From assembly GCA_039191215.1 (NCBI GenBank), contig JBCCXT010000107.1, positions 1 through 5,228 on the forward strand: a DNA stretch of 5,228 nt, written 5' to 3'. Source of the DNA: HKCCE3408 sp039191215. Lineage in GTDB: Bacteria; Pseudomonadota; Alphaproteobacteria; Rhodobacterales; Rhodobacteraceae. Of the stretch, positions 1 to 5,228 are shown in pieces. Under the pieces are notes generated by a model. That model was not told the origin of the DNA and did not search any database. It saw only the letters and a program-made list of their open reading frames with translations. The position numbers were made by a program, and so were the translations under genes. Within the stretch, counting starts at the first letter, position 1, and every line of letters begins with the position of its first letter.

Positions 1-1474
1 CTGCGCCTTCTTTGATGCCGGACGGCCAGCGCGAGGTGACGGTTTTGGTGCGAGTGTAGAATTTCACCGAATCCGGGCCGTGCTGGTTCAGGTCGCCGAA
101 GGCGGATTTCTTCCAGCCGCCGAAGGTGTGATAGGCGAGCGGCACCGGGATCGGCACGTTGATCCCCACCATGCCGATGTTGATCCGGCTGGCAAAATCG
201 CGCGCCGTATCTCCGTCACGGGTGAAGATCGCGGTGCCGTTGCCATATTCGTGGTCCATCGCGAGACCGATGGCCTCCTCGTAGGAGCCCGCACGCACGG
301 TCGAGAGGACCGGACCGAAGATCTCTTGGCGGTAGATCTCCATGTCCGGCGTGACCTTGTCAAAGAGGTGCGGGCCGACAAAGAAGCCGTCTTCATAGCC
401 CTGCAAAGAGAAGTCACGGTTGTCGACGACGAGCTCCGCGCCTTCTTCCACGCCTTTGTTGATCAATCCCATGATGCGCTGTTTGGCGGCCCCGGTGACG
501 ACCGGCCCCATGTCCACGTCATCGCCTGCCGTGTAGGGGCCGACCTTCAGCTTTTCGATGCGCGGGACAAGCTTGTCGATCAGACGGTCAGCGGTTTCTT
601 CACCAACAGGCACGGCCACAGAGATCGCCATGCAGCGTTCGCCTGCCGCGCCGAAGCCAGCACCGACAAGCGCGTCAGCAGCCTGATCCATATCGGCGTC
701 GGGCATAACGATCAGATGGTTTTTCGCGCCGCCAAAGCACTGGGCGCGCTTGCCGTTCGCGGTGGCGCGGGCGTAGATGTATTGCGCAATCGGGGTCGAG
801 CCCACGAAGGACACGCCACCGATCAGGTCATGATCCAGAAGCGTGTCCACCGCTTCTTTGTCACCATTGACCACCTGGAAACAGCCCGCTGGCAGGCCTG
901 CCTCAACGAAAAGCTCCGCGAGCATGAGTGGCACAGACGGATCACGCTCCGACGGCTTCAGCACCACGGCATTGCCGCAGGCCAGCGCCGGCCCCACATG
1001 CCAGAGCGGCATCATCGCGGGGAAGTTGAACGGCATGATTGCGGCCACAACACCCAGCGGCTGGCGCATCGAGTAGAGATCAATGCCCGGGCCCGCGCCA
1101 TCGGTGTATTCGCCCTTCAGCAGGTGCGGTGCGCCGATGCAGAACTCAATCACTTCGAGACCACGCTGCAAATCTCCCTTGGCGTCCGGCAGGGTCTTGC
1201 CATGCTCGCGGCTCAGCGCCTCGGCTAGCTTGTCCATGTCGCGGTGCATCAGGCCCACCATGGCCATCATCACGCGGGCACGGCGCTGCGGATTTGTTGC
1301 GCCCCAGGCAACCTGCGCTTCTGCGGCTTTCTCAATCGCGTCGGCGGTCTCGGCGGCACTGGCCATCGGGCATTGGTACTGCACCTCGCCAGTGGCGGGA
1401 TTGAACACGTCGTCAAAACGACCGGACGTGCCCGAAACAAGCGCGCCGTTGATGAAATGTGAAAGTTCGGACAT
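1..1474 (-). CDS. mmsA: CoA-acylating methylmalonate-semialdehyde dehydrogenase, 3' end cut by window edge
   Basis: This NAD-dependent aldehyde dehydrogenase converts methylmalonate semialdehyde to propionyl-CoA, and malonate semialdehyde to acetyl-CoA, with CO2 release. It works in the cytoplasm in valine, thymine/beta-alanine or myo-inositol breakdown. The reading frame is open for 491 codons from the ATG at 1474 to the window edge and reads in the order expected for the family. An oxyanion Asn150 lies in MPFNFPAM, a cofactor-loop FVGST is at 223-227, and the nucleophile Cys281 is in GERCMA. The conserved EIFGPV begins at Glu384, and IGMVGINVPIPVP lies near the C-terminus. The general-base Glu of ordinary aldehyde dehydrogenases (ELGGK) is replaced: the stretch reads FGGAKNH, typical of the CoA-acylating MMSDH branch. 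Family members are about 499 residues, so only some 8 are probably missing. AAGGAG at 1481-1486, 6 nt before the ATG, supports the start. The gene is divergent from the LysR gene, which probably regulates it. Identification is very secure; which upstream pathway feeds it is not shown here. Confidence 0.96.
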   Translation of the reverse strand, partial: MSELSHFINGALVSGTSGRFDDVFNPATGEVQYQCPMASAAETADAIEKAAEAQVAWGATNPQRRARVMMAMVGLMHRDMDKLAEALSREHGKTLPDAKGDLQRGLEVIEFCIGAPHLLKGEYTDGAGPGIDLYSMRQPLGVVAAIMPFNFPAMMPLWHVGPALACGNAVVLKPSERDPSVPLMLAELFVEAGLPAGCFQVVNGDKEAVDTLLDHDLIGGVSFVGSTPIAQYIYARATANGKRAQCFGGAKNHLIVMPDADMDQAADALVGAGFGAAGERCMAISVAVPVGEETADRLIDKLVPRIEKLKVGPYTAGDDVDMGPVVTGAAKQRIMGLINKGVEEGAELVVDNRDFSLQGYEDGFFVGPHLFDKVTPDMEIYRQEIFGPVLSTVRAGSYEEAIGLAMDHEYGNGTAIFTRDGDTARDFASRINIGMVGINVPIPVPLAYHTFGGWKKSAFGDLNQHGPDSVKFYTRTKTVTSRWPSGIKEGA

Positions 1475-1536
1475 GGGGCTCTCCTTGCAAACGTTGGCTG
1501 CACCATAGCTTGCATAAATATCGGTAAAAGAGGTAA

Positions 1537-1565
1537 TTGCCCAAAAGCATCATGCATTTTTGCAA
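1537..1565. promoter_or_regulatory. 29-bp interrupted dyad, candidate operator
   Basis: This is an inverted repeat centred on base 1551. Its outer arms are TTGC (1537-1540) and GCAA (1562-1565), its middle arms AAA (1543-1545) and TTT (1557-1559), and its core GCAT-c-ATGC (1547-1555). Eleven of 14 symmetric base pairs are complementary. It ends 20 bp before the LysR-type start codon and lies 62 bp from the mmsA start codon. The position suits a site where the LysR protein represses itself and acts on mmsA. LysR-type regulators usually bind interrupted dyads in such divergent gaps. The binding protein is inferred, not shown. Confidence 0.5.
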
Positions 1566-1567
1566 AA
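1558..1567. repeat. Perfect 10-bp palindrome TTTTGCAAAA
   Basis: This perfectly self-complementary decamer overlaps the right arm of the larger dyad centred at 1551, 18 bp before the LysR-type start codon. Related TTGCAA (1485-1490) and TTGCAT (1510-1515) sequences occur in the same gap. It could be a second protein-binding half-site or simply part of the larger operator. No function is demonstrated. Confidence 0.4.
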
Positions 1568-1585
1568 CTGAATGCGAGGCCGTCT

Positions 1586-2482
1586 ATGCACCCGCAATGG
1601 GATGATCTGAAAGTCTTTTTGGCCGTTGCCCGTGCCGAGACCCTGTCTCGGGCCGGGCAAAACCTGCGGATGGATCCCGCCACGGTCGGGCGGCGGATCG
1701 CCCGTATGGAGGCCGCATACGGGGCCGCGCTCTTTGCGAAATCGCAAAACGGCTACGCGCTAACGGATGCAGGCCAGCGGTTGATGGCGCCAGCCATTCG
1801 CGCTGAACAAGCGATGGAGGACGCCGCAGAAGAACTTGCAGGACCGACGGCGGGACTGTCCGGCCAAATCCGCATCGGGGCACCAGACGGGGCGGCGAAT
1901 TTCCTGCTGCCGCAGGTCTGCGCGGCGATCGGCAAGGCCAACCCAGAGCTCGAGATTCAAATCCTCGCCCTGCCCCGCATCGTCAATCTGACACGGCGTG
2001 AGGCGGATATGGTGATCGCTGTCAGCCCACCCAGCGCCGGGCGGCTAACTGTGCAAAAGGTGTCAGACTATCAGCTGCACCTGGCCGCGAGTGACGCCTA
2101 TCTTGCGGCGCACGCGCCCATCATGCAGGTGGAGGATCTCAAGGGGCATCGCGTGGTGGGCTACATTCAGGATATGATCTTTGACAAAGAGCTGGACTAT
2201 CTCACGGAGGCCGGCCTGCAGGATGTCGCGCTCACTTCCAATTCGGCATCGGTTCAGCTCAATTGGATCCGTCAGGGCGCGGGCATCGGCATTGCCCATG
2301 ACTTCGCGCTGCCCGCCTATCCGGGCCTCAGTAAAGTTTTGGCAGGTGAGATCAGCATCACCAGAAGCTTTTACCTAATCCGACACGCCGATGACCGTCG
2401 GCTGGATCGGCTCAACAGGTTTGCAGAAGCGTTGCGCAGCGGGCTCCGGGCGGAGATTGCACGGTTGGAAAACGGGTCTTAA
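1586..2482 (+). CDS. LysR-type transcriptional regulator, divergent from mmsA
   Basis: This 298-residue protein is within the usual LysR-type length. Residues about 5-65 form the winged helix-turn-helix: LKVFLAVARAETLSRAG, then PATVGRRIARME as the recognition-helix region, then YALTDAGQRL. The start of this domain agrees closely with the family, but the usual LFxR is LFAK here. A linker helix covers about 66-90. From about residue 93 (GQIRIGAP) to the end lies a periplasmic-binding-protein-like effector domain, with the family's glycine-rich GAGIGIAHDF in its last third. The ATG at 1586 has GAGG at 1576-1579 with 6 nt spacing and puts the DNA-binding domain at the very N-terminus, as expected. 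The divergent arrangement suggests it controls mmsA, probably in response to a branched-chain or semialdehyde-pathway metabolite, and its own gene. The effector and sense of regulation cannot be read from the sequence. Its stop interlocks with that of the convergent PLP-enzyme gene. Confidence 0.93.
   Translation: MHPQWDDLKVFLAVARAETLSRAGQNLRMDPATVGRRIARMEAAYGAALFAKSQNGYALTDAGQRLMAPAIRAEQAMEDAAEELAGPTAGLSGQIRIGAPDGAANFLLPQVCAAIGKANPELEIQILALPRIVNLTRREADMVIAVSPPSAGRLTVQKVSDYQLHLAASDAYLAAHAPIMQVEDLKGHRVVGYIQDMIFDKELDYLTEAGLQDVALTSNSASVQLNWIRQGAGIGIAHDFALPAYPGLSKVLAGEISITRSFYLIRHADDRRLDRLNRFAEALRSGLRAEIARLENGS
2479..2482. other. Interlocked stop codons (TTAA) of two convergent genes
   Basis: The plus-strand LysR-type gene ends with TAA at 2480-2482, and the minus-strand PLP-enzyme gene ends with TAA read from 2481-2479. 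The four-base palindrome TTAA therefore supplies both stops. No intergenic space remains for a conventional terminator, and I see no convincing GC stem with a T-run in the 60 bases on either side. The two transcripts must overlap at their 3' ends. Confidence 0.9.
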
Positions 2483-3615
2483 CCCCGCAGCGCTTGATCG
2501 AGATCAGCGATCAGATCCTCAGGGGCTTCCAGACCGATGGACAGTCGCAGCAGATTGCCGGGAATGCCGGATTGCGGCTCTACGGTCGCCCTATGCTCAA
2601 CAAGCGTTTCCGTTCCGCCAAGCGACGTGGCGCGATGAATGAGCTGCAGGCGCCCTGCAGTGCCCAGCGCGTCATCCGCACTCCCTTTGACCAGCACAGA
2701 CATCAGATAGCCTGATCCACCGCACATCTGCCGTTGCGCCAGCGCATGACCCGGGTGATGCGCCAGACCGGGATGCCAGACATCCTCGATCATAGGGTGA
2801 GCGATCATCGCCTCAGCCAAGGTGTGCGCGGTCGCGCACATCCGCTCAACGCGCAACGGCAGGGTGCGCATGCCGCGCATCAGCAGCCATGCCTCCATTG
2901 GACCAAGCAGCGCCCCCGCCTCGGCCCTTTGCGCGCAGATATCGCGCCAGATCGGCAACTCAGGCTGTCGGCAGGACAAAACCCCAGAGATAACGTCGCT
3001 GTGCCCGTTGATGGCCTTGGTGCCCGAATGCATGGAAATGTCCGCGCCAAGGGCCAGTGACTGGGTCAAAACCGGGGTGGCAGCCGTGCCATCCACCGCC
3101 AGCAGAGCGCCTGCCCCATGGGCAAGCTCTGCCACGCGGGCGATGTCGGCGATCTTGATCCACGGGTTCGAGGGCACTTCAATCCAGACAAGATCCGCCG
3201 GATCGGCAAGGGCTGCCTCTATGGCGGTAGGATCGGCGGCATCAACCTGTTCCAACGTGATCGCGCGTTTGGCGCAAAACCCGACCAGCCAATGGGTGAC
3301 GCCCCAGTAAATCCCGGATTGCACAACGGCCCGCGCGCCATTGGGCAAAGCTTGAAAAACCGCCGAGACCGCCGCCATGCCAGAGCCAAAAAGGCGCGTC
3401 TCCGCCGCCCCTTCCAATTGGCGCAAGACCTCCTCGGCTTGCGCCACAGTGGCGTTTCGATCACGCCCATAACTGCCGTCGCCTGTCAGAGCATAGTCTG
3501 CATCACGCGCGAATGTCGTGGCCACTTCCACCCCGGGAACAACAGCCCCGCATGCCCCCATGGCGCCCCCCGCCTGCGCCGCGATGGTTGCTGGTCGAAA
3601 CGGTTTATTGGCCAT
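2479..3615 (-). CDS. Trans-sulfuration-family PLP enzyme (cystathionine gamma-synthase / beta-lyase-like)
   Basis: This 378-residue cytoplasmic enzyme belongs to the Cys/Met-metabolism PLP-dependent family. Visible features in order are: SYGRDRNATV (Tyr49 and Arg51, which in this family reach the phosphate of a neighbouring subunit's PLP); GSGMAA at 77-82 (phosphate loop); Tyr103 in IYWGVT (ring-stacking position); Asp175 in VDGTAATP (pyridine nitrogen partner); Lys200 in SGTKAINGHSD (Schiff-base lysine); SLGGTETL at 331-338; and Arg357 in LLRLSIG (substrate carboxylate). All catalytic positions are kept. However, VDNT reads VDGT and YGGT reads YWGVT, so it is not a textbook MetB, MetC or MetZ. 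The reaction could be beta- or gamma-elimination or replacement on cystathionine, homocysteine, methionine or an O-acylhomoserine. I chose the ATG at 3615 over an in-frame ATG at 3750: it has AGGGAG just upstream, starts the protein at a normal N-terminus (MANKPFRPAT), and overlaps the upstream gene by only 11 bp. Family membership is secure; substrate is not. Confidence 0.9.
   Translation of the reverse strand: MANKPFRPATIAAQAGGAMGACGAVVPGVEVATTFARDADYALTGDGSYGRDRNATVAQAEEVLRQLEGAAETRLFGSGMAAVSAVFQALPNGARAVVQSGIYWGVTHWLVGFCAKRAITLEQVDAADPTAIEAALADPADLVWIEVPSNPWIKIADIARVAELAHGAGALLAVDGTAATPVLTQSLALGADISMHSGTKAINGHSDVISGVLSCRQPELPIWRDICAQRAEAGALLGPMEAWLLMRGMRTLPLRVERMCATAHTLAEAMIAHPMIEDVWHPGLAHHPGHALAQRQMCGGSGYLMSVLVKGSADDALGTAGRLQLIHRATSLGGTETLVEHRATVEPQSGIPGNLLRLSIGLEAPEDLIADLDQALRG
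3605..3615 (-). other. 11-bp overlap of acyltransferase stop and PLP-enzyme start
   Basis: The acyltransferase ends ...DGQ-TAA at 3605, while the next gene begins at the ATG at 3615 in a different frame on the same strand. The overlap, together with an embedded ribosome-binding site, indicates a single transcript and probable translational coupling. Confidence 0.8.
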
Positions 3616-5228
3616 CTGTCTCCCTTCCCAATGCGTCAAACAGCATGTCGCGCAGCATCTCATTTCCGGTATCGCTGAGATGCACCTGATCAAAGTAAAG
3701 CGGCATCCCGTCTTTTTCGATGATACAGGTCCCGGTCTCACACAGAACATCCTGCGGCGAGATGATTGTCGCGCCGTATCTCAAAGCGAGCGCTTCAACG
3801 GCCGCGTTGGTGCGGGCCTCGCGCGCTTCATAATCAGCCCTCGTTTGAACCGGCACTTGCGCGCCAAACCGCACATTCCTCAACATCGCCTTGGGAATGG
3901 ACGTATCGTATTTGGGGAAGGTCTGAATGATGATGATGTTGTGCTTTGGGCTGATCCGCTCAAAGGTCATCTCGAGGCGCTTCATGAATTCCGGGAAGTT
4001 ATCCGGCGCTATGGTGCCGTCATCAAGATACATGGGCACCTGCCCCGGCACATCGCCGTAATGCCCCAACCCTTCCGCGAGATAAGACCAGCGCGACAAG
4101 AGGAAGACATCCATCGGCTCGGCCGCTTCAAGATAGTCGAGCACGGCCGCATTGCGCTCAAGGCACTGCAGATCCGGCGCGCCGCCGTCAATGGGCGCGC
4201 ATCCCGGCGACGTGGCCAGGCGACCCGCCTCACCTCGTGCACGACCGTAGGCATCCAATGCCGGGAACGCGCTGTTGGACATGCTGTCGCCCCATAAGAA
4301 AAAGTCCGGTACGTCCTTGTCGACACCCATCCGACAGAACGTGTCCGCCGTCACCTGACCCCAGCACAGATCCCATCGGTCATGTGTCTTGTCGACTTGC
4401 TCTTTCAGCGCTGAGATGCGCGGCGCTTCTTCTGCGTCCGCTTTGCCGGATTGGTGAAAGATGTAGAACACCAAGGCCAGTAGCAGCGCGGTTTGCACCG
4501 CGAAGAACACAAACAGTTTGCCTTTGTTCTTGACCGAGACGGCGCGAAATGGCGTTTCAATAAAGTGATACGACATCGCGCCGAGGATGAACGAGACGAT
4601 CATGATCACCGTCCGGATCACATCGGTCATATGCGTGCCGTAATAGATGACGGCCACGATCAGCGGCCAGTGCCACAGATATGTGCCGTATGTGATCTTG
4701 CCCAGATAGACCATCGGGCGCACCGCAAAGGCCCGGCCTGTCAGGCTCTGGCCCGTGTCGCCGTAAAACAGCATCAGGAGCGTGCCACCCACAGGCAAGA
4801 TCGTGATCCAGGAGGGATACAGATAACTGCTGTCAAAGACAAAGATCGGCACAAGGATCATCAGCGCGCCCACAAACGCAAGCCCTCTGATCCGGCGTGG
4901 CACCAGCCCGTGATGGATCATGAGAAACGCAAGCCCGCCCGCCGCGACCGCCCAGATCCGGTAGAGCGTCGAGAAATAGCGCTCGTCCTTGGTGTAAATC
5001 TGATCGGTGGTGAAGAGATTGAGCGCAAGCGAGACCGCAAACACGATACCCAGCACCCAGACAAAGGCCCGCGCGTTGCGCATGAAAAGCAAAATCAAGA
5101 GCGGCATCACGATGTAGAACTGCTCTTCTATCGAAAGCGACCACGTGTGCAGAAACGGATTTTCCGTATTGGGCCCGGCAAAGTATCCCGCTGACCCCAT
5201 CAGATTGAAGTTGTTGGTAAAGGTGATC
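3605..5228 (-). CDS. Acyltransferase-3 family membrane protein with C-terminal SGNH domain (OafA-like), N-terminus cut by window edge
   Basis: This inner-membrane protein is expected to O-acylate (probably O-acetylate) a cell-surface glycan. The window holds the last 540 residues, and roughly the first 100-150, with the first membrane helices and the family's early His/Arg motifs, lie outside. Counting from the first full codon at 5227: HTWSLSIEEQFY (27-38) is the family hallmark, LWHWP is at 184-188, and FIETPFR ends at 228. About eight hydrophobic segments span roughly 37-257. From about 270 onward is a soluble SGNH domain, with nucleophile Ser315 in LWGDSMSNS and the block V pair Asp513/His516 in FDQVHLS. 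All six cysteines (288, 298, 343, 355, 496, 501) are in the soluble part, suggesting periplasmic disulfides. In such two-domain proteins the membrane part is thought to bring the acyl group across and the SGNH part to transfer it. The target glycan (lipopolysaccharide, exopolysaccharide, other) is unknown; no polysaccharide genes are visible here. It probably shares a transcript with the PLP-enzyme gene. Confidence 0.93.
   Translation of the reverse strand, partial: ITFTNNFNLMGSAGYFAGPNTENPFLHTWSLSIEEQFYIVMPLLILLFMRNARAFVWVLGIVFAVSLALNLFTTDQIYTKDERYFSTLYRIWAVAAGGLAFLMIHHGLVPRRIRGLAFVGALMILVPIFVFDSSYLYPSWITILPVGGTLLMLFYGDTGQSLTGRAFAVRPMVYLGKITYGTYLWHWPLIVAVIYYGTHMTDVIRTVIMIVSFILGAMSYHFIETPFRAVSVKNKGKLFVFFAVQTALLLALVFYIFHQSGKADAEEAPRISALKEQVDKTHDRWDLCWGQVTADTFCRMGVDKDVPDFFLWGDSMSNSAFPALDAYGRARGEAGRLATSPGCAPIDGGAPDLQCLERNAAVLDYLEAAEPMDVFLLSRWSYLAEGLGHYGDVPGQVPMYLDDGTIAPDNFPEFMKRLEMTFERISPKHNIIIIQTFPKYDTSIPKAMLRNVRFGAQVPVQTRADYEAREARTNAAVEALALRYGATIISPQDVLCETGTCIIEKDGMPLYFDQVHLSDTGNEMLRDMLFDALGRETDGQ
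3620..3625 (-). promoter_or_regulatory. Ribosome-binding site deciding the PLP-enzyme start
   Basis: AGGGAG on the minus strand lies 4 nt before the ATG at 3615 and inside the last codons of the acyltransferase gene. It supports the downstream start over the in-frame ATG at 3750, whose use would add 45 residues without family character. Its position means a ribosome terminating on the acyltransferase at 3605 is already over the next start, so translational coupling is likely. Confidence 0.7.

Larger units (their letters stand above)
1475..1585. promoter_or_regulatory. Divergent mmsA / lysR-type promoter-operator region
   Basis: This 111-bp gap is the only non-coding stretch of any size in the window and must carry promoters for both divergent genes. 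It is visibly more AT-rich than the flanking genes. Ribosome-binding sites sit at its two ends: AAGGAG (1481-1486, minus strand) for mmsA and GAGG (1576-1579, plus strand) for the LysR gene. Promoter hexamers are weak. On the plus strand TTGGCT (1494-1499) is followed at about 15 bp by an AT-rich TAAATA (1515-1520), and nothing close to consensus is visible on the minus strand. Poor promoters are common where an activator is needed, but that reading is inference. TTGC occurs four times in the same direction, starting at 1485, 1510, 1537 and 1560. Confidence 0.6.

Noticed and set aside
80..1228. A 382-codon open frame on the plus strand opposite mmsA
   Set aside because: It is wholly antisense to a clearly identified, intact mmsA frame. 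Its translation is rich in His, Arg and Asp without domain character. Long antisense frames are common in GC-rich coding DNA.
1494..1521. A sigma-70 promoter (TTGGCT ... TAAATA) for the LysR-type gene
   Set aside because: The spacing is about 15 bp and the -10 match is poor, so I mention it within the intergenic region but do not call it as a separate promoter.
2488..2520. Clustered GATC-containing repeats just past the LysR-type stop, considered as a terminator hairpin
   Set aside because: They fall in the 3' end of the PLP-enzyme gene, encoding an Asp/Leu/Ile-rich helix (DLIADLDQ). No T-run follows on either strand and the stems are only about 5 bp.
3616..3750. Longer N-terminus for the PLP enzyme from the in-frame ATG at 3750
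   Set aside because: The extra 45 residues are Cys-rich with no family resemblance and lie entirely within the acyltransferase SGNH end. The ATG at 3615 has its own AGGGAG and gives a normal family length.
4493..5194. A 233-codon open frame on the plus strand opposite the acyltransferase
   Set aside because: It is antisense to a gene with unmistakable family motifs. Its composition (very high Arg, His, Asp and Lys) is what reverse-strand reading of membrane-helix codons produces.
1..5228. Mobile element, toxin-antitoxin, defence or biosynthetic cluster
   Set aside because: All four genes belong to common housekeeping or surface-modification families. No transposase, integrase, terminal repeats, tRNA end or compositional break was seen.

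Overview
The window is fully occupied, GC-rich chromosomal DNA holding four protein genes and one 111-bp gap (1475-1585) between the two divergent ones. The protein sequences fit an alphaproteobacterium, most likely of the Rhodobacterales/Roseobacter group. The main support is the CoA-acylating semialdehyde dehydrogenase, which resembles MmsA proteins I know from that group. The taxonomic call is inference from family resemblance. I see no RNA genes, insertion sequences, CRISPR arrays or prophage genes.

Layout: (1) minus strand, from the left edge to 1474: mmsA, CoA-acylating methylmalonate-semialdehyde dehydrogenase, lacking only the last few codons. (2) 1475-1585: a divergent promoter/operator region with a 29-bp interrupted dyad centred on base 1551 and four TTGC motifs spaced about 25 bp apart. 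(3) plus strand, 1586-2482: a LysR-type regulator, a good candidate to control mmsA and itself. (4) minus strand, 2479-3615: a trans-sulfuration-family (Cys/Met metabolism) PLP enzyme whose stop codon interlocks with that of the LysR gene in a shared TTAA. (5) minus strand, 3605 to the right edge: a membrane acyltransferase of the acyltransferase-3 family fused to a C-terminal SGNH domain (OafA-like), missing its N-terminus. Its last 11 bases overlap the start of the PLP-enzyme gene.

How they work together: mmsA and the LysR gene look like a catabolic gene with its divergent regulator, for valine/thymine/inositol-type breakdown to propionyl-CoA or acetyl-CoA. The acyltransferase and PLP-enzyme genes look like one minus-strand transcript with translational coupling, although their functions (cell-surface glycan O-acylation versus sulfur amino-acid chemistry) have no obvious link. 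No plainly new system is visible. The points most worth a second look are the operator-like dyad, the atypical PLP-site residues, and the tight packing of the last three genes.
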